NCBI RefSeq assembly: GCF_018446385.1
Contig: NC_055989.1
Span: 137,171,004 to 137,235,003, forward strand
Source: Zingiber officinale
Taxonomy: Eukaryota > Streptophyta > Magnoliopsida > Zingiberales > Zingiberaceae
Length of the DNA stretch: 64,000 bases
Direction: 5' to 3'
The notes under the pieces were generated by a model. It worked only from the letters and a program-made list of their open reading frames with translations, had not been told where the DNA came from and made no database searches. The position numbers and the translations under genes are program-made. Below, one piece after another: positions 25,501 to 35,140 of the stretch. Position 1 is the stretch's first letter. Each line of letters opens with the position of its first letter.

Positions 25501-27933
25501 ATACAGATTTACTCTTAAGACTCAAAGCACCTCCTGCAAAGCAAAGCTTAGCATTTTTATACGAGGGCGCAATGGTCTCCAATATAATTACTATTGAAAT
25601 CTAGTTGAAGTTGTTGACCTCAGAATAGTCTGTACAACCAAAGTACCCCTGGGAGTTACTCCACTCGATTCGTCCCAAAGTTTGCCACACTTTTCTTTTA
25701 ATGCTTCAAGTAATATCCTGTTGATTATATTTGTTTGCTCGTTGGCTTATACATGAGCAATCAAATTGGATTGCAAATCAATGTCATATATGAACCTGGC
25801 ACGAATAAACTAGATATTGTTATCAATTATGAAAACTTGAAGTATCCCACCCAAAATTTTAATCCACCTAAGACAAGTTATGATTGTCTTCCTCAAGAAG
25901 TCATCCATCTGTGATGTTTGAATTGACTCTAACTCTACTTACTTGGTCAAACGTTTTATTCTCATGATAAATAACTTTTTTGATATCTCTTCTATGGGAA
26001 AGGGCCAAGACTGTCAATGTAACCCTCCATGGATAGAATGATAGAAGACAATCCAAGAGTAACATTTCTACCTCCACCTATTAAGGTCCCTCTGCAAACA
26101 TTGGATAAACTCACACTTGCTAAATTTTGTAACCTTAGAATGTCTGGTCAGATAAAAGTAATTTGTCCCTATAATTTCAAAATTCAAACTCCTTACACCA
26201 ATGTGGTTCTCCTATATCCTCATGCACTTCCCTTAGGCTTTGTTTGTTAATGTAAAATCCCTTCTTTATGGAAAAGAATTTCTAGGGAAAATATGTTCAA
26301 AATAGATTATTTTTATGTTGTTTAAAAGTTATACTAAAATCTAACAAAAATACTTTCTTTATTTGGCAGGCAGAAGGAAATTTTTTTTCTCTAAATCAGA
26401 TCGTTAGAGCAAGCCAATTGAATGGCTTAGTTAGTCAGTCAATCAACCCAACTAGATCCACTAAATCGACTAGCCCAACCAAATCGGATGTAGCTTGCCT
26501 AGCTTGCATGGCACACTTAACCTACCCAAACATGGACAAAGGGTGGAAGATGCAAAGCAGAGCTTTATTGATGAGTAAAGATTCTTTCGCTCTTATCTAA
26601 ATGAAGTCACTTTGCTCACAAAAAGAAAATATTAAAATAATAATCTATATTTTCTATTAACCTAAAGAAAAATTTTCACTGACCATATTTTTCCATTTAA
26701 AAAATATTTTAAATATGGTCACCTAGCCCGACCATATTTCTAAAATAAATGGAGCTTTAATAAAGGCCTCTTTAAGATGTAAACACCTCAAATATGGTAA
26801 GAAAATAACCTCATCTCATCAGTCAATGTATATACTAGTAGCTCAAATCTATAGGGAATTTTAGTAAGATGGACCCCTCTTTATTGGCAATGCTTCATTT
26901 TGTAAATAAGCACAAATTTCATCCACCCAATCCATCCAGTAATGGCATTCCTCTGTTGCAGTTACTATATGCTCAGTACTTTAAGCATCAACAATTTATG
27001 AGGTTACTCATTGCATATCTCTTAGCCGACCCCACCTAGTGGTATAAGGCTTGGTTGTTGTTGTTGTACTCATTGCATATCTTTCCCCGGATGTCATTGT
27101 GGCAATTTTGGAAAATACTTAGTGTTTGTCGTCTCTAACCTCAAGGTGCAATCTATGCTGAAGATTAAAAGCACACGAACTAATCATACACCCATAAGCT
27201 ATTGTGTTGTCCACCTCAGCTTGAAAGTTCAAACTGCCAAACAGTGTAGCACGGACACTCCAAAAAAATATTTTTTTGGAGGTGTCGGACACGGACATGA
27301 CACGGACACGACACGCAAATACGCGTGTCGGACACGGCAAAAACCGTGTCATGGACTTTTTACAAGTTTGACCAGTCAGACACGGCTAGGACACGGATGA
27401 GACACGTTTCCGGACACGTTTGGGCACAATTGCAAAAAAAATAAAAATTTCGAGGGTAAAATTGAAAAATAATAAAATTACGATGACTACTTATTCAAAT
27501 GGGAAAAAACCCTAACTTACTCTCCCCACTCCCGATTCTTTTTTTCCATCGCGACAGAACTGTTTCGCGCAACCATCTCCTCCGCTTTCGCCGCCAACGC
27601 TCTCCACTGTTCGCCAGCGTCTTCGTCGTCTGTCGCTGCTCGCAGAAGTCTGCCACAACGCCACTGCTCGCAGAACCCAGCAGCAGCTCGCCGCTGCTCG
27701 CAGAAGCTCGCCGTCGTCTGCGCTCTCTTCAACAGAAGCCCAGCGTCGCCGCCGCTGCTCGCAGAAGCCCGGCGTCGCCTGCTCAACAACAACCCTCACA
27801 GAAGCCAGCAGCAGCCCGGCGCTGCTCGTAGAAGCCTGTCGCTGCTCGTAACAGCCCGCCGTCGCTCGCAACGGATATTATGGTTGATCTAATATGAACA
27901 TGATTTTCTATTATAGGATTTTTAATTTTTAAT

Positions 27934-27976
<43 letters not shown>

Positions 27977-30900
27977 TTTTATTTTTTAATAATCGTCGTA
28001 TCCTAGCCGTATCGTGTCTTATATTTTTAAAATTTTTCGTATCGCCGTATCCGTGTCGTATCCAATACGATACCCGTATCCGTATCCGTGCAACATAGCT
28101 GCCAAAAACCTACTTTTGCAATGGTTGAGAATCACTAAACACTTGTACTACATCAACCTATTTCTAAACCCATCACCAACCATATTACAAAAATTAGATA
28201 CTCCACTGCATTATTAGTCATCATAAACTAGAACTCGAAGGCCTTTTCAATTGAATGTCCCTCTAGGCATCTTGTCCACTTTTTTTTAATGGTCAAATCA
28301 TCAACAAACAACACTCAGCTCTGTTTTGCTCAAAAACCTTCACAACCATATCGTCTCTTCTGTAAAGTTACTAATAGCTATAACATTATTGCATGCCTTT
28401 AGAAAATTAACACAAACTCACTCAATACTTTGGCCCAACATGCTATCGCTTAGCACAACGGAAAAATTATTGTCATGTGACCTAGAGGTTATGGGTTCAA
28501 GTTGTGGAAACAACCTCTTGCAATGCAGGATAAGGGTTGCATCAGGGATTAAAATATCGTACCGAACAAGTTGAAACGGGCAAAACATCTCGTTCCGCCC
28601 GCCGACCGGCACCGGAACGACCTCGATACCAAGCCTCGTGGCAGTAGAGAGGCATTGCGCAACCCTGCAACCGCTTGGAGGGGTCGCGTGACATCAAGGT
28701 CGTCGCGGAGGGCAACCCTCGTGTCTGTAGGGGAGGCTTCGCGCAACCCCACAGCAGCTGCGGAGGGAGCGGCGACCCCCGTGCCCGCCGCAGAGGGGTC
28801 GCGCGACCCCTTCGGCGCGGCCGCGAAGTCGTGCGACCCCCGCGGCCACTCCGAAGTCGCATGAACCCTGTGGCCGCGTTGTCGCATGACTTTCTCACGT
28901 TGCAAATCTGGTGGGTGGGTTTTTTTTAATTAAAACTTAGGTAAATTGCGTTAATCAACTCCTAGCTATGATAGGGATAAGAGGCTTTATTAAACCCAAA
29001 TAAAATTATCTAATTAATTTATTTTAATTTTAAAAAAATATAATTTTATTTATTTATTTATCTATTTCCATATTATTTTTATATTTTAAATATTTATGTT
29101 AAATATTTTATTTTTAATTAATATATTATATATTTAAAAATTATTAAAACTATATCGACACAGCGCGATACGATACCGAAACCGTATCATTCTGGTCCAA
29201 GACCGAAACCTCGACACGGGTCGAGATTTTAAACCATGGGATGCATACAATAGACCCAATATGGTCTGACACTTCTCCAAAACCCCGCATTGGCAAGAGC
29301 TTAATGCACCGAGCTATCCTTTACGTCTAACTAGGAACTGTAGATGTTTTTGGCAGTAACAAAATTCCCTCTTTTGATATCTCTAACCCCTCTTTATAAG
29401 CCTAGAGATGAGCGCATAACCAAAGGGAACGCACACATGGCGAAGTTTTACTAGTGAATCTAGTTGAACATATGTCGATCTCAAATTGGCTAGTAATAGT
29501 TTACACATTGATTCTTGTTCTACTATGATCCAATTCAAAGCACATGGTATCACCATCTTGACCATCTATGGTTAATAGGCAATCTTACCCACACTAGAGC
29601 GAGAGAACAGTGGCATGAGAATTAAAGCTCAAATATAGAGGAAGGACTAAATAAAGTTTGCTAATGAAAAGAAAATATTTTCAATAATGTAGAAGTTTGA
29701 TTTGACATTATAAAGAAGACAGACTTTCAGACAAAAGAAAACAGTTGATCAAGGGGATCAAGTACTAAAAAATCAGTCTACACAAAGAAAGGATCACCTA
29801 GCCTTGGTATATGCATCTGATATACCAAAACAGCAATTTTATCTGTGTTAACTCAGGTAAAGTTAACTGACATCTTGAAGTTCTCCATCGGAATTAATAG
29901 GCCTAAGAACGATATTTTCACATAAATGTGGGACAAAAAATTGTAATTCCAATCAAATTTTTTGGCTTAGCTATAGAACACAGCAAAATAAGGCTACCAA
30001 TAATTGCATCATATAAACAAGGGTGGATCAGCATGACAAATGTTCAACCTTGCAATGTGCATACCTAAAAATTGCAATTCCAATCAAATGGTTTGATCAT
30101 TTGCATTGAGTGTGCAGGATCTTTATCATTTGATTATGGAAATTGAAGCCACAGAGCTTGGATAAAAGAATTGATGAATCAAGGGCAGAGTATAAGCTTC
30201 AAGAAACATTCAAAGACTAGGTGACCATGTCTTGTGTCGATTATTATAATTTATTTTTGATGATTGTATCCATATTTTGATAGCATAGATAGACATTAAG
30301 TTACCTAGAACTTGTTTTCCTTTAAAGTATTGCAACTAGGGGTGTCTCTGAATCACATTTTGTTGATGGCTTAGGTTTCAAATTAAAAGTGTAGGTTATG
30401 GAGCTTGTAACTCAACCAGAGTAGATTACTCAAGACTACAATAGTGTCAATCGTTTAAGGAATAAAATGCTTCTTTGTGAGCTACAGTTGGCTGAATAAT
30501 TTAAGCACATGATTATGATATAGCTAGTCGACTGAAAACCCTTTTCAGTAGACTAGAATATTTTAAAATATTTATATTTTTAATGTAAGTGGACTAAACT
30601 ATATTTCTAATTAACTAGACCAATCCTTTTCGGCTTTGTATAAGTAAATATTGGACCATGATATATAAAACTTTCTTTTGGATGTTACTTTGAATATTTA
30701 TCCACACTATTGTAGATTTCTACTTGGTTGTACTTCATTGCTATTAAATGCCCAAATATATCCAAGAATTTGATTCAAGATCAAGGTTTTCATTCATGAG
30801 GGTGTGCTTGTTTCCAGAGGACATCAAGTTTTTTCTGTCTATTAAATTGTAATTGTATGATAAAAGTTCCATAGCAATAAAGGGAGCTCAAATGGGATAA

Positions 30901-31860
30901 CTGAGGTAGGTCACAAAAAGAAAGTAACATCTCAATGGTTTACTTAGGCAGAGGGTATCTATCTTTTGATTGAGGAAGGAGTCTAGATTAAGGATCCACT
31001 TGTCTAGGGAGGAATCTAACCAAGGTTGTTTTTGTTGTGTTTCATAGCTCATCCTTGTAAGGTGTTCTAGCATCTTCTCACAATATTTGTAGAAGTTTAC
31101 TCCATCATATTTATTTCTGTTGCATATTCTCTAACAAATCTTAAATGGTTCAAAGCTAAGGCTTTAAAGAAATGTGAAAACTTTAACATGTAGCTTGCAA
31201 CTTGTGAAATTTAAATCCACAATTGACAGTCGAGTGGAGAAAAGGGCTTACTGATCAAAATCCAACCTAGTTTTATCAGTCTACAGGCTTGGAGATCTAT
31301 AAGTGAAAGATTCAATTGGAAGGTAGACATCGTATTGAAACCTTTCGTAGACATTTTTGGCATGATCCTTTCATAGACGAATAAAATTTACCAACCTCAT
31401 CGACCCGCCTCCGAGCGGAGAAAGCAAGATGGAGCCCCCGCGATAAATCAAGATCATAGAGCACGCGGAGGCGAGGATTAGAGAGAGTCTCATAGGCCTC
31501 CTGCACCTCAATGAACCGGTGCGTGTACTCCTCCGTCCGATCGGGCGGCGACACGTCTGGGTGGTATTTTAGGGCCATCAGCTTGTACGCTCGCTTGATC
31601 TCGTCGAAGCTTCCGCTCTCAGGAATCCCCAGAAGCTCATAGAAGTTCTCTCGCGCCTTAGCCCCTTCTCCCACGGCGACGCAAGTGCGGGGACCGGTAT
31701 AGGAGAGCCGCCGCCGCAAGGCGCCTCGAAACCGAGGAAGCGGCAGCTGGAAGGGCCCACCGCCAAGTCGAATGGTTAAAGAGGTGGAGCGGCGGAGGGG
31801 TAAGGAGAAGGTCCGCCGCAGGGCGGAGGAATCGTTCCCAGGGACGACGCCGAGGCTCAT
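19579..31860 (-). CDS. DJC26/J20-like: Chloroplast J-domain co-chaperone, DNAJ20-like, with an 11.67 kb intron
   Basis: Two exons: 31396-31860 (155 codons) and 19579-19725 (48 codons plus TAG). The donor is GAG|GTTGGT and the acceptor CTCATCAG|GAA, phase 0, giving 203 residues. Arabidopsis J20 is of similar length. An in-frame TGA three codons upstream supports this ATG. Residues 1 to about 65 are Arg/Ser-rich without acidic residues after the first ten, as in a plastid transit peptide. Residues about 72-140 are a J domain with the HPD motif at 100-102 and VQEAYETLSNPRLRVLYD. Exon 2 encodes EERSGWKSRWQDQL, LKRRS and SWGARMRRQ, the conserved C-terminus of this subfamily. Known family role: stimulates plastid Hsp70 and, in Arabidopsis, delivers inactive DXS of the MEP isoprenoid pathway. 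The intron is packed with transposons. The short unspliced tail after 31396 is not part of the protein. Confidence 0.88.
20390..22935. repeat. Long inverted repeat in the DNAJ20 intron
   Basis: The arms 20390-20785 and 22540-22935 are reverse complements over about 390 bp with moderate divergence. Example: CACTTAATGACCTTCAAG near 22570 against CTTGAAGGTCATTAAGTG near 20740. Another is TTTTGGAGCAAAAGGGYCTTGTGGAAGA. The roughly 1.75 kb loop contains the copia LTR at 20800-21949. Confidence 0.75.
20800..21949 (+). mobile_element. Copia LTR with adjoining primer-binding site
   Basis: Begins TGTTGGTACAATC and ends GTCCCAACA at 21949. TTGGTATCAGAGC follows at 21951-21963, the initiator-methionine-tRNA primer-binding site of plant copia elements. 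The middle carries repeated CAGTCGACT / CAACTGAT words (21280-21560). No gag-pol follows, because the internal region has been replaced by the right arm of the inverted repeat and further LTR-like sequence. Confidence 0.75.
22936..25249. other. Decayed LTR-like DNA and a short tandem triplication in the intron
   Basis: 22936-23960 is LTR-like sequence of the spacer-variable family, with CAATTGATTGATG / GTCGACTCAACC words at 23080-23320. 23960-25249 has no recognisable gene. A unit of about 75 bp, TCATC.TYAGCTCYACTGAAGTGTT, is repeated nearly three times at 24860-25033. Confidence 0.4.
25250..26030 (-). pseudogene. Gypsy integrase remnant, heavily decayed
   Basis: Minus-strand reading gives disconnected matches to a Ty3/gypsy integrase. 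NIINRILLEALKEKCGKLW near 25700 has the shape of the post-catalytic region before the RTTP motif. EGPYKIDEEVYQ near 25250 has the shape of the C-terminal GPYRV motif. Several stops and frame changes intervene. It lies inside the DNAJ20 intron, in the same orientation as the gene. Confidence 0.4.
27021..27066 (+). mobile_element. 5'-truncated Au SINE (46 bp) with 16-bp target-site duplication
   Basis: The insert contains CCGACCCCACCTAGTGG, ATAAGGCTTGG and a terminal (TTG)n, the conserved 3' end of plant Au SINEs. TACTCATTGCATATCT flanks it exactly at 27005-27020 and 27067-27082. It lies in the DNAJ20 intron, opposite in strand to the gene. Confidence 0.92.
27242..28098. mobile_element. hAT-type DNA transposon, 857 bp, non-autonomous
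   Basis: Ends are CAGTGTAGCACGGACAC (left) and, reverse complemented, CTATGTTGCACGGATAC (right), 13/17 matching. It is flanked by the exact 8-bp duplication CTGCCAAA at 27234-27241 and 28099-28106. An 8-bp duplication and CA-start ends fit the hAT superfamily. Subterminal DNA is dense in ACACGGACACG words (left) and CGTATCCGTGTCG words (right), possible transposase-binding repeats. The interior has a GC-rich CTCGCAGAAG-repeat stretch and an (AT)n run. No transposase is present. Confidence 0.88.
28433..29325 (+). mobile_element. tRNA-derived SINE, split by a hAT element
   Basis: Left part 28433-28542: GTGACCTAGAGGTTATGGGT, box B-like GGTTCAAGTTG, then CAACCTCTTGCAATGCAGG. Right part 29247 on: ACAATAGACCC, GGTCTGACACTTCTCC, GAGCTTAATGCACCGAGCT. 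These are in the order of the widespread plant SINE whose body reads GGTAAGGCTGCGTACAATAG. The parts join correctly over one copy of the duplicated octamer. It lies within the DNAJ20 intron. Confidence 0.85.
28543..29238. mobile_element. hAT-type DNA transposon, 696 bp, inserted in a SINE
   Basis: The left end CAGGGATTAAAATATCG and the reverse-complemented right end CATGGTTTAAAATCTCG match at 14/17. The flanking octamers are GGTTGCAT (28535-28542) and GGATGCAT (29239-29246), 7/8 identical. The left half is GC-rich with repeated GTCGCGCGACCCC-type words, and the right half is AT-rich. GC-driven open frames here are not genes. No transposase is present. Confidence 0.87.
29326..31395. other. Exon-1-proximal part of the DNAJ20 intron
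   Basis: No gene or clear element boundary. 30480-30900 carries TAGTCGACTGAAA / CAGTAGACTAGA words and a TTGGATGTTACTTTGAA tail, suggesting another decayed LTR of the spacer-variable family. Confidence 0.35.
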
Positions 31861-32558
31861 CGGATCTCAATGGACACACTCACTCTCTCGCTCCGCCTTT
31901 CCCTTTTATTTTGTGTGTGTTAAAAATTGCCGAGGGGCGAACCTTTGAAATCCCTAGTTGGAAAACTACCCCAGCGGCTGGGAATTGAGAACCTTTAAAA
32001 TCTCTCCACCATTCCCTTTTAATTTCACGGACGTCTAAAAGCAACTGCCTGTAATTAACGGGGGCTACCCCACTTAATAACAGGTGGAGATCTTTAGTCC
32101 ACAATCTACAGATCAAAGAATGATCTATTAGTTATGATTGATAGACTATGATAAATTTCGTCTATTTAAATAATGAGTTTTATTGAAATAAATCGATCCA
32201 CAAAATGGATCAATCCATAAATTACAGACAAGAAAATTCGTGCGCCACTGAATAACGGGAGTTATCCCTTTGAAAGCGACTCTGTGTTGTGCGTATTGGA
32301 GGATCGACTCATCCAAACAATTTAGTATCATGTCCGTACAATCAAATACAAGCAGATACATTTTGAAAAGTATTTTATTCTAATAGAGTGAGATATTCAT
32401 TAGAACTTAATCTCAATATATATTAGAACAAATATATATACAAGTAGCAATTGAGTTAACTGTTGGGCATATGTTAGGTGTTGGAGTAAAAGATAATATC
32501 ATCTCAAATGATTTAATATTATGGATCTCGTAATAAAATATAGATGAATAAATATGGG
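31861..32558. promoter_or_regulatory. Upstream region of the DNAJ20-like gene
   Basis: The presumed promoter and 5' UTR on the minus strand. A GAGCGAGAGAGTGAGTG purine-rich stretch lies directly before the ATG, typical of plant leaders. An A/T-rich AAAATAAAAGG is about 45-55 bp upstream of the ATG. No convincing TATA box or known element could be assigned. 32120-32558 shows nothing further. Confidence 0.35.
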
Positions 32559-33277
32559 TAAATTTGCATGCACTCCCCATTGGTAAACACAATTTTACAT
32601 TCAGTCCCCATCCATGAAAAACTTTTTTTTCACTCCCCAGTCAAACATATTTACCTAATTGCCCATGAGATTTTTAGATACAAAAAGTCCAAAAATCAGT
32701 ATAAATCCTCTTAAATTCAGTATATTAAATTAGAATCTAGTATATTTTCTATTAAATTGAGTACGATTCTTTTTTCACCTCAAAATATACTCGATTTTAG
32801 TTTAATGTACTGAATTTAATAGAAAATATACTTAATTTTTAATATAAAGTACTGATTTTAAGAAAAATTATACTCATTTTCGAACTTTTTGTACTCAATT
32901 TTTTACTTTTTGTACCTAAAAATTATGAGTTAATTTCAATAGAAAATATACTCGATCCTAGTATAGAGTACTGGATTATAGTGTAAAGTGCTGAATTTAA
33001 CAAGAATTATACTTATTTTTAGACTTTTTATACCTAAAAAATAAGAGGGATAATTTTGATAGAAAATATACTCGATTTTTAATATAAAGTACTAACTTTA
33101 AGAAGAATTATACTCGTTTTCAGACTTTTTGTACTCAATTTTGGACTTTTTGTACCTAAAAAATCTGAGGGACAATTTAGGTATCAATATTTGCATGAGG
33201 GAGTTGAAACAAGTAATACTTTACATGTAGGGAGTGGAAATAAAATTTTTTAGGCATGAGGATTGCATGTAAAGTTA
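32559..33277. mobile_element. Inverted-repeat (foldback/MITE-like) element, about 720 bp
   Basis: The left end TAAATTTGCATGCACTCC and the reverse-complemented right end TAACTTTACATGCAATCC match at 14/18. Complementarity continues inward for more than 100 bp with gaps (ATGAGATTTTTAGATACAAAAAGTCC against the right arm). The centre has repeated AGAAAATATACTCGAT and ACTTTTTGTACTCAATTTT units. No target duplication was identified, so the class is unassigned. Confidence 0.6.
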
Positions 33278-34500
33278 TGATTATCATTAGAAATTTTTCT
33301 CTAATTTACCGAATAAATATCACTGGGAATATTTTAGCCTGATCCTTAAAAAAAAATGTCAGCATGCAACATCTATTTGAGACCGAGGTACCCAGGCCTC
33401 TGGTCTGAGAGAGAGAAGGTCCACGAATCGAGAAAATTGGGATATTTTCTGATGTTCAAAAATGACCCGAAAAAATCAACAGCTGCCTGTAATTGGGTGA
33501 GACATAGAGAGAGCGCGGCACTTGGCGTCCCGAAACGTTGGGGTGGAGAAAATACAAATGACGGCGTTGACATTATTAACGGTATTTTTCTAAAGCGTCC
33601 AATCAACTTTTTGGATATCTCACATTGTAATTTTTATATTTATCAAAAAATATATATATATTTTTAAAAAAATATAAAAAAATATTCATGATAATCTTGA
33701 CGGGACAATCCAACCCTGTGGGCGTCCTGATCAGACGGCCTTGGGGCTACTCCGCGACTCGACCGTATCATCGCCCTAGTCAAGCGATCTGACCACGCTA
33801 TAACTCTGGTTAGGCCGCACGATCGCCCTGACCAAGCGATCTGCCTGGCCCAATAGTCACCTTTGTCAAGCTACCAGGTCGAGCAATCGTATGCCTGTGT
33901 TCCGCACTAGTCAAGAGGTCATGACATCTGACTAAGATCCTTGCACAGTCAGTCACCTCATTGGGCTATTGTTCGCATAATGGAAGATTTTTTTTTTTTA
34001 ATAAAAATGTATTTTAAAAAGGAAATACATCCTTTATTAAATATGAAAGTATATATGCCCTTTAAACAATTCAGAAATTTAAATTTGATCCTTTCGAAAA
34101 ATGTAAGGATGAAGACGTTGAAGCTGAATCTGATAATTAACGGGTCGTGAACCAATAGAATAAAGTTTATGAGCGTCAGTCACGTAAGATATCCACATGC
34201 ATTGGTTGTTGCTTTAATACAGACGAAAGCACGTTATTTAGGGTACCATTACATAGCATACCTGTTATAATTGTATGCACTGTTAAAGTTCATATTCACA
34301 TAAGCATTGAGAATGAACATCAATATTCTAGAAATGTTAGGTTTCTATTATAGGATTGCAACAAGCAATCTTACCCATATAACATATATGGTAATGTTAG
34401 TGCAATCATATATATCCTTTATTAATAGGAATCAATCATGAATTTTAATATCTGGCTAAGAGTTCAAGTTAGGATTTTTTTTTTTTTTGTATTTCTAAAT
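33278..34500. other. Intergenic DNA without recognisable genes
   Basis: 33690-33950 is a GC-rich island in AT-rich DNA with a repeated CGATCGCCCTGACCAAGCGATCTG-like word (33765-33860), probably an old retroelement piece. A 103-codon frame at 33356-33667 has no recognisable motif. Confidence 0.3.
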
Positions 34501-34853
34501 GTGTATATGAAGTTGTGCAAGGTTAGTGAATGTAACTTAATGTGATCAAAATTTATAAGACCATAGGACAAAGAGCATCGGAGTACAACTAGGTTAAAGG
34601 AGATAAATTGTGTAGATGAAGCATAAAGGATGACACATGGAGCAAGTCATCATGCATTAGAGAGATGATGTGATAGGAGGTAAATCCATGGCAATTAAGA
34701 AACTATAAGAGAGTTTTTTAAGTGAGTTAAGAGTTGAGAGATTTGGGACTAGATTCTTCAACTTAGGCAAAAGTTTGACCATTAGAATAATTATAATCAA
34801 CGATCCAATCAAATGAAAGTGATCTCTGGTTAATTGATAATTGAGTTAATCAA

Positions 34854-35080
34854 TGTTGCAAAAGGCGGGTCCCACCGCCCAGCGGCCCCCTCACCCCTGC
34901 CCCACGAGTATGAGAGGGAGTAAATCACGGTGAATACGGGCCCGGCGATGACATGGCGGTCGAAGGTGTTTAGCACGGACAGATATTGATGTTATCGCAA
35001 TTGCTGCCGCAGACCTTCGACCTCCCGACCCATGTTGCAAGAATACCATGTCATAACCGGTTGATCCCGCCCGTGGGGGC
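34854..35080 (-). mobile_element. SINE-like retroinsertion, 227 bp, with 17-bp target-site duplication
   Basis: ATAATTGAGTTAATCAA flanks the insert exactly at 34837-34853 and 35081-35097. The insert is GC-rich in AT-rich surroundings. Read on the minus strand it starts GCCCCCACGGGCGGG and has a weak box B-like AGGTCGAAGGTC about 70 bp in. That favours a tRNA-related SINE on the minus strand, but there is no clean tail, so the family is uncertain. Confidence 0.75.
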
Positions 35081-35140
35081 ATAATTGAGTTAATCAAGCA
35101 GTCAACTTAAGTGGATCATATAATAAAAAAAAAAATTCAT

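Noticed and set aside
27499..27871. Ala/Ser/Arg-rich frames at 27.5-27.9 kb
   Set aside because: They arise from a CTCGCAGAAG repeat inside a hAT element; probably captured or low-complexity DNA, not a gene.
28542..28929. Overlapping frames rich in Arg/Pro/Ala
   Set aside because: GC-rich half of the second hAT element; no conserved motif.
28535..29246. Mutator-like (9-bp duplication) interpretation of the 28.5 kb insertion
   Set aside because: The ends align better with CA at each terminus and an 8-bp duplication. This also restores the SINE exactly, which favours hAT.
31312..31395. Continuation of the DNAJ20 exon 1 frame for 28 codons
   Set aside because: The family sequence stops at the GAG|GTTGGT donor and resumes at 19725, so the tail is intronic read-through.
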